A stretch of DNA of 64,000 nt from Chondrilla cf. caribensis (Eukaryota; Porifera; Demospongiae; Chondrillida; Chondrillidae), in NCBI GenBank assembly GCA_964020155.1, contig OZ026553.1:3158479-3222478 (forward strand). The letters run 5' to 3'. The notes beneath the pieces were generated by a model, which did not search any database, was not told where the DNA came from, and saw only the letters and a program-made list of their open reading frames with translations. Below are positions 41,649-64,000 of this stretch, piece by piece (position 1 is the first letter of the stretch; each line of letters starts with the position of its first letter). A program made the translations under genes and the position numbers.

Positions 41649-44600
41649 ATGAAGAAAAGGTTCTGTAGCTTGGAATTCCTCTACGCTGTGACCATAATGA
41701 TAGGATTCACTGCTTCCTTAATCGTCGGATTAGTGTATCCTTTTCGTCCTGGTGACAGGGACGTCTTTACTGAGGAACTAAACAGGATTCGGCGCGAAGT
41801 TGATCCTCCAGCGTCCAACATGGCGGAGATTAAGTGGAACGAACAATTAGCTACAGTAGCGGCAAATGACGCGGAACAGTGTCTCCATTCTTCAAAGCAA
41901 AGCATAACCAACCAGTCTGCAGAATATACATTCGGAGAGCTTCGTTACGTCCGCAGCTTGAACCCCGATCAATCGTCGGCGTCCTTCTTATTGAGTGCTC
42001 TTTCTAGTTGGTATGAGACGAGGAGTACATTTCCCAGTGCCTGCTCTCCTTGTAGTCGTTCACAGGACAGTCCTTGCTCGTACAACGAATTCTCCCAGGT
42101 ATGCTTATAGTGAGTCTAATACTATTCAATCATAATTATATTTTGAAATTCATTACAGAATATTTGAGAGTATCAATAATTGAAGAACATTGCTAATATT
42201 TTTTTTTAATTAAGGGATCAATATGTCATATAATAGTTTCTTTTGTGACTTCCTCCTAGTTTCATGCATATACAAAGTCTAAATTTTAGAAGTGTACTTT
42301 TGATGTAAGTGTTAAGCTGACTTCTGTCTATAGATCTCATTCATTACTTAGAGACAACCCAGTCTCTTGCAAATTCAATTACACATTTCTATTAACTGAT
42401 ACATGGGTAGCTATGAGAATTTTCATGACATCAAACGTACAGATCTGTATGACTATGTGATTCAGTTATGTATGAATTTAAAAGTGTTTTGTCAGTAAAG
42501 AAGCACACTTTGTTAGCTCTCTGTACAACACTATGGTCCAAGCTGCTGAATTCAGACAATTTCTTTGTACAATGACAGTTGCTATACATCCAATCCAACA
42601 CCTTAATTCAATTTGTAGTACATTTTTATTCTAATGAATGAGACTACGGTCCTAACAAGTTTGCAGATCAAACTGAAAGTATCCATGCAAAACATGTTTA
42701 CACATTTGAAAACATAATCAATCATTATGAATTTTCATCTTGCAGTTGACACCTCTTAGGGTTTATAGGATAATTTTAAATCTACTGTTGGCAATTATAA
42801 GATCTTCAAATTTCATTGTATATGTTCTCAAAAGTAAATGGTATCTAGTCTCATGTAGCCTAGATGCATTCTTACCTATAATTCAAAATATGGACTGGGT
42901 CTAGGCAAGAAAGGTCTGATCTCATCACGCACCTGGGAGGTAGAATTGATGATGACAATTGACAAACATATTGCACATTATTGATGGTAACTCCACTCAT
43001 GCACAGCTAGTGAAGGATGGCATTATCTTCATGCATCAACAATAAGTCCTAAATACAGGAGAATTTTAAATTCTGAAGCTGGCAGACATATTTTATTCTA
43101 TTATATAATTTATCATATTATGTATTATATGATATTTTGAAAGATAGGATAGAATACTTACATTACTCTACTTAGTCACATAACATGAGACAATTAATGT
43201 ATGACCAGTTCACAACAAACTTACAGATATCCATAAAACTTCACAGTTTTTGAAGCAGCATAACAAACAACAGTGAAACTACACTTCTAGCTTCCGGGAA
43301 GGATCCATCCAAGTTATTCATGTTTTTTGTGTCAAAAGGGTCTCTGCAATCTGATTGGGGCACGAGTACGTGATGAGATCAGACCTTTTCTTGCTTGGAC
43401 AAAGTCCCAATTCTGAATTTGAGGCAAAAAGTGGGTATGGGGTAGGTGAGACTAAATGGTATCATGCTAATTAGTGGTTAAGACATGGGCACGAGGGCAT
43501 TATGACATATAAAATACCGAGGGCGAGTGTATTTTATGTCATAATGCCCGAATGTCCATGTCTTAACCATTATAGCATCCGTTGCTAACGCTTTATACTG
43601 TTGCTAGCGCTTCATACAATTGCTGTATAATAGTACTGTTTCTATGGTATCGGATGCTATCAGGATAAAACTTACTTAATTGATTATTAATTAATTAGCC
43701 TGACATCATGCAACAATGATGATGACAATTCATGTGGCTTCTCATATGTTTCATAATTAAAATCCTAGGTCATCTCTCACAATGCAAGAAACATAGGATG
43801 CGGAGCCACATTATGTACATCAGTCGAAGATGGAACACAAGTAATTTCACTTGTATGCAACTTGTGGCCAAGGTGTGTAAGTAATAAAAATACAGCCCAA
43901 ATTCCACACAATGATAGCAGTGTCCTGATCTGGTGAATAACCCCAATTGAGGGCTTTGAGCACTACATGACAAATTGAACATGCCCATGCAAAATTCAGT
44001 ATTGCCTATATAATAGTATATCATTAATAATGCAGCAGATAGTAGCATAAGGAAGAGTATTGGTCGAAAAACATTCTGCAAATATACGAACATTTACTAT
44101 AATTTCATCATTTTTTACAGTAATTTACTATTAAAAATAATAATGGAATATCTTTCTCAATTCCTATAGTGACTGTGCAACAGGGGAATGGCCATATACA
44201 ATAGGTACTCCTTGTTCAGCTTGTCCTAATGGGACATACTGCAATAACAAATTATGCAGTAAGTGAAGTACAATAGTCAAGTAGCCTTGTAACCTGGAAT
44301 TCCAATGGTGTAATTTTTGCATGAGCATACTTCATAATGTTACATTGATCAGTATTGATCAATATGTATAAGTGCCACAATATTGATGTCGTGGTGGGAA
44401 ACAAATTGAATGCAGTTACAAGATGTAATGATGTACAGGCAGCAACTCTCTCTATGTTATGGTAGCTTTGTAAATCTGTAACAGTGCTGGTGGGTATCTA
44501 TCATTTTGCCTTTGGTAGAAACCTACAGACAATTATCGTAATGTGTTTCTCTTTGTTGTGGTTATTAGATGATAATTGAAATACGTATTAATTGCAAAGT

Positions 44601-47600
44601 GATTTTTGTGTGTACCTGGCGAAGGTCGGTTGATCATGCAGTACCATTACCCATTACCCTGGAGACCAGTTGATAGATAGGAATTAGCTGCTAGTGTAGA
44701 GACGTTGACACTGTCTATGCATGACGTATTCTGTTCTTGAGCAAATTTGGTGGCCCATGAGATCTAGAGATAATCTTCAAATTGATTATCAAGTGTTATA
44801 GTTTTACTTGTGGTTTGTATATCCAGCAACCCTTTCACAAAACCTGACCGATGAGTTGAAACTGTGTGAAGCAACTCATTCCACACATCTATTCAGTGAG
44901 TGACAACATGCAATGACACCATCATTCAGACAATAGAAAATTATCAACACACAGATATAATTTCATTCAGCCATATTAAATGAAAATGGCATGATTGAAA
45001 ATCACCAATTGCAAATTTTATTAATAACTTTCCTTTTTACAGATGGTCCTCCAAGTGAAGGAGTTGAGTTTTATCTCACGTTTTGGTCCCGTTTTCACAC
45101 TCTTTTGGTGTACATAACAACAAGCAAAGATAGTTCCATTCCTTACACAATATATGATACATCTACAGGTTTGACCAAATCTCATACAATAAAAGCTGGG
45201 GATGGACCTACGCATCGTTTCGAACATGACAACTTTGTACTTGAAGACGTACATGTATATCGAAGTAAGGGGATCATTATTAAGTCACCCAGTGAAAGTC
45301 TTTCTGTCTTTGGGGAGTATCTTCTTTCTAATGATCTTGTAGCCAATGATGGGTTTCTAGCACTGCCCAAATCCAAACCATCAACCTCTGCTAATGAAGA
45401 GTACTCCTACTTGGTGATTGGAGACTCTGACTCACCTGCCATGGCCGTGGCTGCTACCACCAACTGCACCCTTGTTACCATAACAACCGTTCGGGAATTG
45501 GGGTTTGGATCTTTAAATTTGGAATCTGGTTCCAGCATTGACTTTGTCTTGCAAGAAGGGGAAACCCTTGTAATCAATAGTTTATTTGATGTTGCACAGT
45601 TTCATGGGATGATAATCACGGCAAACCATCCAATATCTGTCTCATCTGGCTCTCAATGCTTTCATAAAGGCATAGGTTTAGACCAAGACTGTTATCATTT
45701 GGTGGAACAGATACCTCCTCTCCATGAGTGGGGTACACAGTTTGCTGTCAGTCCCATTCAAAACACACAGGAATATAATGGCATGATACATGTTATTTCA
45801 TCCAAAAATGACACACTCATCACCATTAACTGTTCATCACATCAAGGGGTTCTTAATCTTGAAAGGATTGTACACAAGGGCAAGTTGTTTGAATTAACAT
45901 TATCACAAACTTCTTACTGCTGGATAGAAAGTGATGAAGGCGTACTGGTCATACAGTATTTTGACCCAGTGAAAAAAATATTCATGATGATAGTTCCTCC
46001 AATTCAGCAATACTCCAACCGTTTTGCTCTCCCAGCAGTTGAGTCCCGATTATTTGGTACAGACTACATAAACGTACACATTCCACTTGAATACTACCAA
46101 CCAGACCAAATATTCGTTGATGGGATGTCTTTCGAAGAACACAAATTGACGTTCACCCCTATAGTTAACAGCTCCGGAGATACTGTTGTATATGCCACAT
46201 ATATCAGTTTCTCAACTCTGTCAGTTAAATTTCATTACCTATATCACTCTGACAACCTTGCTCGTCTTGGTGTCCAGTTGTATGGAGGACACTATGGCTA
46301 CCCAGGAGCTCTTCATGCTCCGCCTACACATTGTGAGTGAAATACTGCATGGAGTGCATTTAGTGTGTTGAGTGTGTCCAGTGCACATCTGTGCATCAGT
46401 TATGTTTTGTTGACTATGTGTATGTGTCTGTGATAGTTATTAGCGTGAGTGTGTTTTTTTACGTTAGTTTGCATACATTTGCACCTCTTTCATGAGGATG
46501 TATTTGTTGTGCATAGCTGTGTGCCAGTTATAATCCTCCAATTTCATTGTCATTTTTTATTCTGGAAACTATGAAGATCACAGATCTACTGAAGGTGGAA
46601 TGTCCTCAGAGGATGTTGTTATAGGAACAACAGTGCCACTTGTGCTATCTATCATAATTTTGATATCTGGAATTACGTCACTTGTTCTCATTACAAGACA
46701 TCGCAAGAAGAAGTTAAAAAGACATAGTTGTGCACCGATGTACGTATTAAGTCAATGCCTTCTGATTCTGTGGTATGCAGTGCTTCCCAATTTGCACTGC
46801 ATATGATGCTTCCCTCTCATACACTTGAATATACTGTTTTTGGCTATATTTTATCCAGGGGGACATTTATAAATCGTGAATTGGATGTTAGCCTTCATCC
46901 TGAATCAGCATGTATGGTAAGTACTGGTGAAATTGCTGATTACCGGAATCTATTGAATGAGTGTACTTCTACTGTGTAGATAGTTGATAGATGGGAGGTA
47001 TCTAGGTCAAGTTTCCAAATTGAAAAAGAGATTGGAAGTGGAAATTATGGATTTGTGCACAGAGGCACTTTCCAAACAATAGCTGCAACTGGGAATATCA
47101 AATTATGCCAACGTTCGATGATGTCAGGAGAGAAATCCTTAATTTTGGTTGCCATAAAGACAATGAAAGGTGTGTTATGTTATCAGTATTAATTGAGTTG
47201 CCATTTCTACCTTCATTCAGAATGTAATCCAATCTGACAACCCCGTGCACCCTTTGAGTTATTATTACTGTACTGTACTGAGAGCTGCATGTGGTACCAT
47301 TCATATAGGGTGAATGTTCACAGCGGGAAGACAATTAACTCAGCTTAAAGCTGTAAAATTTTTTTGAAGTTGTTGAAATATGAACTAATCATTGTAACAG
47401 TTATGATTTCACTTACCAATAACTTCCCACAAATTATATGCAAACACGACAGCTTTTAATAATAATCAACCATGCAATAGTAATATATATTATGTAATAT
47501 ATAGTACTGTAATCGAAGAAATGTTAATATTACTAGTTTTGATCATTTTTATGCTTAGTAACCACTCTTTCAGAGAGAAATGCATTTCTTTCTGAAATTG

Positions 47601-49949
47601 AAATGATGAAGAAAGTGTCTGATGGCTACAATTCCCATGTTGTGAAGATGGTTGGTTGTGTTACCTTATCTTCTCCTATGGCCCTACTGTTGGAGTACGT
47701 ACCTCATGGTAATCTACTAGACTACCTGAGAAATTGCACACCTAGTGTGAGTTGATAGTATGTGTGTTTGTGTGTGTCCATGCATGTGTGCAGAATATAA
47801 TTCATCAGATTTGCCTCTTACTTTGTAAATGTGGTCTCCTGAAGAATAATGTCATTGTGGAGTATTATGTAGTTGGATTGCAGTGTACTTTGCATGTTCT
47901 TGTATTAGGTGTATGTGCGCAAAAGCTCAATGGCTGTGTGTCTTGATCAAGATTATGCTAAATTCACACCTGGTAGTATTCTCAGTGATGCTGACCTCAT
48001 TTCATTCTGTTACCAGATTGCCTGTGGAATGGTGAGTGTGCATGAATATGTCCAGTTGATGTGAAGTTTTAATTATTGATAGTAAAATCCAAGCACATGC
48101 CCAGTATGCAATGCAATTCAATAATATCATTCCCATGATATATATATAATATATATATATATACTAGTTACTTGAATATCATTATCTCAAATGTCACAAG
48201 AGGTGATATTCCTCTGTAATCCCACAGGAATACTTGTCCTCCCTCAACATCATCCACAGAGACCTTGCTTGTAGGAACGTACTAGTTGATGACAACAATG
48301 TACTGAAGATATCAGACTTTGGACTGGCTAGAAAGTCAGAGGCCTATGTATCACGGATGAAGGACAAGCTTCCTTTACGATGGATGGCTCCAGAGACATG
48401 TAATGAAGGTCTCTTCACAGAACACTCTGATGTGTACGTTTCCAGTTTAATTTAACCTATTGTATGTATAGCACTAAACACTCACAGACTAGTTAATCCC
48501 ATGATTCCTGGCATTGATATGCACAGATGGAGACCTTACTATTCGTCCAATACATTCCGAATGTAATTCAATTTTTGTCTTCTTGGCAAAATGTTGTCTT
48601 TCCAATAGAATTGTAATGATATGGTATTCACACATTGGTTATCTGCTAATCCAACAATAGCCTTTTGTATTGGTATCTGCTATACTTATCATTACTGATA
48701 AAATCAATAGTGATCTTGCATGTACATAATGTAACATGCAAGATCAATGAAACGTAATGTAACGTGCATTGTTATTCAGATTATTGTGATATATTATGGT
48801 TTGGCTATTACAAAGTCATAATAGTTATAAGTCAACATATTGGCCCTATCAGATTATCAATTGAATCGATCAAAGCAATTTCAAGATATGTGGTAGAGCT
48901 ATACTCCATCCCTCCATGCCTATGTCTGAAATACCAATTATATCCTGCAACATTATAATATTATAACTGTATGATGTCATCATATTTATTATAATTCTCC
49001 ATTCAACTTATCACCATTATAGGTGGGCCTATGGGATATCCTTGTGGGAAATTTTCACCTATGGTAAGTGTCTATGTCCCGGCATGCACACACACACATA
49101 CACATTATGCATATAATATTGACATTGTACATGTACATATACATGTAATATATTCAGTCTACGTACTCCTCACAATCAACAGGTGATGTCCCATATTCTC
49201 ACCTACCAAATGCTGTGATTATACCTAGAATTTTCTCAGGATATAGACTTACTAGGCCGGAGATCTGTGAAGAGGAAGTGTGAGTATAGACTTCGTGATG
49301 TGCACGTGTGCATGAATAATGAATTTGCTGGCATCAGAATTTTAATTTGTATACCCACTCTAAACTGTATACACACTATATGCCTAATACCTATAACTGA
49401 CAGACTTTGGCAGATCTAGAGGGGATTCTTGGGGTTGCAACCACTTTCTGAGACATTGTGACTCTTAAAACAGAAAGTTTTGTTAATTATTTCTCCAGTA
49501 AAGCAAGATGTACTTCAAACATCAAATTCAGAAATGAAACTGCAATTGATCCAAGAGCCACTGCTTAAAATGAGACTTACCGACTCTGATAGAGCCTATA
49601 CTGTCCGTATATGTTGATCCTTACTTTATGTAGATCATATCTGCTGCCTTAATCTTACAATATTGAACAATCACCACACTGTTTGGGCTATAAGAGCTAT
49701 TTCAACCCCTGCTCCACTAATTTAACCAATTCACTTTATATGTATATATACATCATTTGCCTAATTTTATTATTTTGCACACCTCTCCCATACTGGTGTA
49801 GATATTTCATTATGAAGTCTTGTTGGGATGCAGTACCAGGAAATAGGCCATCCTTCAGAGAATTGAGAGTGAAGTTTGAGAGCATAATATCCGAAAGTGT
49901 TGAAAGCGACTATACAGATCTTATATCATCAGCCATAATTGAATGTTAA
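41649..49949 (+). CDS. Gene E: complete CAP / IgGFc-binding receptor tyrosine kinase
   Basis: Exons: 41649-42098, 43769-43872, 44170-44258, 44827-44895, 45043-46332, 46577-46739, 46859-46916, 46980-47169, 47559-47746, 47909-48031, 48228-48433, 49023-49063, 49183-49279, 49802-49949. Joined: 3216 bases, 1071 aa plus stop. Signal anchor-like hydrophobic start, CAP domain to about 214 ([39 protein letters not shown]), IgGFc-type domain about 237-667 ([23 protein letters not shown]), transmembrane helix then a basic stop-transfer run, and kinase from about 741 ([43 protein letters not shown]). Exon 9 is taken to start at 47559 because this keeps the 188-base length of every other copy. Tail: [11 protein letters not shown]. 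It is the last array member and the most diverged outside exon 11. Confidence 0.87.
42846..43454. mobile_element. 609-bp Mutator-like MITE with 9-bp target duplication
   Basis: Flanked on both sides by AATGGTATC (42837-42845 and 43455-43463), a perfect 9-bp repeat. Ends TAGTCTCA and TGAGACTA. The inverted arms run about 90 bases: the outer half matches imperfectly, and the inner part matches closely over 'aaggtctgatctcatcacg' (left near 42918, right as reverse complement near 43370). A 9-bp duplication and long imperfect TIRs are typical of Mutator-like elements. There is no coding frame, so it is non-autonomous. It sits in intron 1 of gene E. Confidence 0.85.
43475..43569. repeat. 95-bp near-perfect foldback in intron 1 of gene E
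   Basis: Begins TGGTTAAGACATGG and ends CCATGTCTTAACCA. The arms are about 40 bases ('gggcattatgacat' against 'atgtcataatgccc') around an 11-base loop. It lies just after the Mutator-like element. Transcribed, it would form a stable RNA stem. Shares words with the hairpin at 29872-29920. Confidence 0.85.
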
Positions 49950-50169
49950 TTGCCTTTATTATAAATAACATTCATTTTCATCTTTTTATGCCTGAACATT
50001 TTCATACACTTTAATGGTAATTTATAATTTTATCGCCTATTAATAATTATTATAGCTCAGTGATAATAATAATACTGCATATAAATACTGAATTCTCATT
50101 CAAGTGAGAATATAATAGACATAAAAAGTTAAAGGGTATGCTACAGCTCAAACATTGTAGCATTACACA

Positions 50170-50171
50170 CT

Positions 50172-50264
<93 letters not shown>

Positions 50265-50306
50265 GCGCGCACACACACACACACGCACACGCACGCACGC
50301 ACACAC
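50170..50306. repeat. (CA)n microsatellite with CG-rich end
   Basis: About 95 bases of pure CA repeat, then a 'cgcgcgcg' step and interrupted CA/CG repeats. The overlapping cysteine- and histidine-rich frames are not genes. Confidence 0.95.
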
Positions 50307-51530
50307 AAGCACAAATATGCACAAATGCATGCACATAAAAACATACACACAATCACAAATACAAATGCAAAAACGCACAAGCAAACACCACTTTGAGTAC
50401 ATGGTTGGTACTCAGGCAGCATAATATACCCTTAATACAGAAACTGTTAGATGTACTCTAAGTCAATTTCAATGTGCATTGAAAAAAATTGCAAGCAACA
50501 CACAATCATGAGCCGGCCTTTTACATTATGTTCTGATTTAAAATTCTGTGCCAGATTTTGAGTTACTGGGTACCTAGCACAATGTAATGATCTCAGCCTC
50601 TGAAGAGAAGGTGTTTAAAGTTATCATAATATATCCCAGTAATTGATTGTTCATCAGATACAAATTGTATTGAGATGCATTAAATTTACATTGTAATTAC
50701 TTCTGTACAAGTACATTGAAAAACCTAAAGCACCTCCAAATGTAGCTAGAGTTACGGGCCACATATGGAGACAGGAGCTGTCTCAAAATTTATAAGTTGG
50801 TTCATGTACACAGCTAGGTTTGAAAAGAATAAAAAAAACAAAGGATAAGAGAGTGCATGATTTCCCACTTTGTGTGTGTAGATTTGGATCTTATGAGCAT
50901 CAGCTCAAGAATGTTCTTCAGCAACGATGTTCCTTCAAAGCAACGGAACACATTACAACTTTTTTACTTTGAATTAACTTTGTAAAATTATAATTATATA
51001 AATGAATATTATGTATACCATATATGTCCAAACACGATGTCTATTTCAACACTAAAAGAAATAGCAATTATTAATCATTAAGGTATGTATGAGTGTTTGT
51101 AGTATTTATTCCACATTTTCTATTGCAGCAATTTCTATGCTGTATATACGTACATAGCCATACTTTATTGTGATCCATATTATGATATTTATTTCAATTG
51201 TGCAAGCCATATATGCACTTGATAATAATCATTAACCATCATTAAACTAAGATACACTCATTAGATAATGCGTTTGCAATAATCATTGTAGAATCTGAAT
51301 TCATATAATATCACACTTTTCATAATGTCCTAGAAAAGAATTTTGAAATATTTGAACTCTTGGCCTTAGTATTATGAGAGTTACAGAGATATTTTCTTTG
51401 GCTTACATTGAACAGCTGCATTAATTGAAAATATAATATTATTATACCTTCAATCAAGATATCTGAAGATCAAGCATGTGTGTATAGATTAGTTTTGTGT
51501 TTTTGCACGCATGTGTGTGCATGTATGTGT

Positions 51531-52230
<700 letters not shown>

Positions 52231-52240
52231 ATGATAACAT

Positions 52241-62897
<10,657 letters not shown>

Positions 62898-62957
62898 TCT
62901 ACACTGCATCAGATTGAAGAAATACACGTTCAGACAAAGTTGCAACATCCTCGCTGT

Positions 62958-62967
62958 CTTTTATATA
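62958..62967 (-). promoter_or_regulatory. TATA box of gene F
   Basis: TATATAAAAG on the - strand. A start site about 30 bases downstream would fall near 62936. That makes the ATG at 62948 untranscribed and supports the ATG at 62897 as the start, about 40 bases into the transcript and directly before the signal peptide. Confidence 0.65.
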
Positions 62968-63831
62968 CTTTGAGGAAATCATACAAGAGCTGGGAGGTTC
63001 CAAAATCTAGTTATACCGTAGGTGGTACAAACCCACAACTATGCAATTTCTAATCTTATAATACTTTCTGTCTCAATGTACTTGCTCGTGTATGCTCGTG
63101 TAGCTATACTGTTAAGCTTCAAGTTACTAGGAACAGAGTAGTTCTATAAATATGTAATGTTAGCAATTCCCCTTGAAGCATCCAGCAACTAGATTCTGAA
63201 TTATGAATTTCTATGGAAGACATACAAGGCAACTATCACATTGCAACCATCATCACATCAGAGATTGGATCCAGGGGCTTCCTGCATATGCTGGGATTCC
63301 AGCCATCATACAAGCTCAGGTGAAGCAAAGCCAACTGGAGACCCATAATACAGAGTTTGAGCATGGGAGTATCACATGTGTCATCAAGGGCTCATGCCAT
63401 ATTAGGTGCAAAATAAATTGAAAGGCGATACAACTCAGATAAACTTCAACAAACCTGATGTTTTAGTCTGTGTATAGTGTACGTATTTTGATTTTGCCTT
63501 TATTCTGCTACCCCACATCTTTATCCCCCATGTCAGTAACTCTTTCTATTTAGTTCAACATAGGGAACTGTATCATGTAACCCTGTCTAACATGTGTTTA
63601 ATTGAATGATACTTAATGGTGTGCTAGTGTATTAAAGACATGGTGCATGGTATAGATGTATCAGGTATATTTGACAGTATTATGTGTATGAATGTGACTG
63701 TGTGTGTGTGCTTGACATGCAATGTGTGTGTGTGTGTGTGTTTCTGCATGTGTGTTAAAATGCATATATGCATGTATGAGGTACATATTATGGATTGTAC
63801 CTACATACCTGTGTGTGTGCATGTGTATGTT

Positions 63832-63907
<76 letters not shown>

Positions 63908-64000
63908 TGTTTGTGTGTGTGTGTGTGTATGATTGGTTGTTGTGTATGTGATTGCATGTGTGGTTGCATGTGTGGGTGATTGGGTGTGTGAGGAGGTGTG
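62968..64000. other. Upstream of gene F; no gene recognised
   Basis: AT-rich DNA with a 72-codon frame at 63203-63421 that I do not recognise, and GT-rich arrays at 63720-63745 and 63830-63940. The window ends in further GT-rich sequence. Confidence 0.5.
63830..63940. repeat. (GT)n microsatellite
   Basis: About 65 bases of pure GT repeat with interrupted ends. Confidence 0.93.

Noticed and set aside
47574..47746. Alternative exon-9 acceptor in gene E after 'tttcag'
   Set aside because: It would shorten the exon by five residues. The acceptor at 47558 keeps the 188-base length and phase of the other four genes.
62898..62948. Upstream ATG at 62948 as the start of gene F
   Set aside because: It lies before the start site predicted from the TATA box at 62958-62967, and the signal peptide begins properly at the 62897 ATG.

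Overview
The window is eukaryotic: every long gene is split by GT-AG introns, introns and intergenic DNA are AT-rich, and (GT)n/(CA)n arrays and short inverted-repeat transposons are common. The protein set (receptor tyrosine kinases with unusual ectodomains, thrombospondin, sushi, EGF and GCC2/GCC3-type modules) is metazoan. An expanded family of non-standard receptor tyrosine kinases in compact genes points to an early-branching animal, most likely a sponge. That assignment is inference.

From 746 to 49949 on the + strand lies a head-to-tail array of five genes (A to E; A is cut by the left edge). They share one 14-exon plan: secreted CAP/SCP domain (exons 1-3), short linker (4), one large exon for an IgGFc-binding-type domain (5), transmembrane helix (6), juxtamembrane piece (7) and an FGFR-like tyrosine kinase (8-14). 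When the splice sites I chose are joined, all five models stay in frame to a stop: B 1094 aa, C 1079 aa, D 1054 aa, E 1071 aa, A at least 930 aa. Kinase exons 8, 9, 11, 12 and 13 have the same or nearly the same length in all copies. Broken relatives lie after A (about 8165-8476) and between B and C (about 18262-19895).

From 62897 down to about 52241 on the - strand is gene F, a large secreted mosaic: signal peptide, four TSP1 repeats, three sushi-type modules, three EGF modules, one unrecognised 140-aa module, two GCC2/GCC3-like modules, another EGF and a terminal IgGFc-binding domain. All internal exons recovered are symmetrical phase 1-1. F converges tail-to-tail with gene E, and a ~700-bp (GT)n array lies between them.

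The likely system is a cluster of transmembrane kinases with CAP plus IgGFc-type ectodomains beside a soluble protein carrying the same IgGFc domain. A recognition or innate-sensing role, with F as partner or decoy, is inference. The ectodomains diverge strongly while catalytic-loop exon 11 is almost identical in all five copies, which suggests gene conversion. Transposon relics include a 9-bp-TSD Mutator-like MITE, an 834-bp MITE with 38-bp inverted repeats and two TA-flanked elements. No tRNA, rRNA, CRISPR or bacterial genes were seen.
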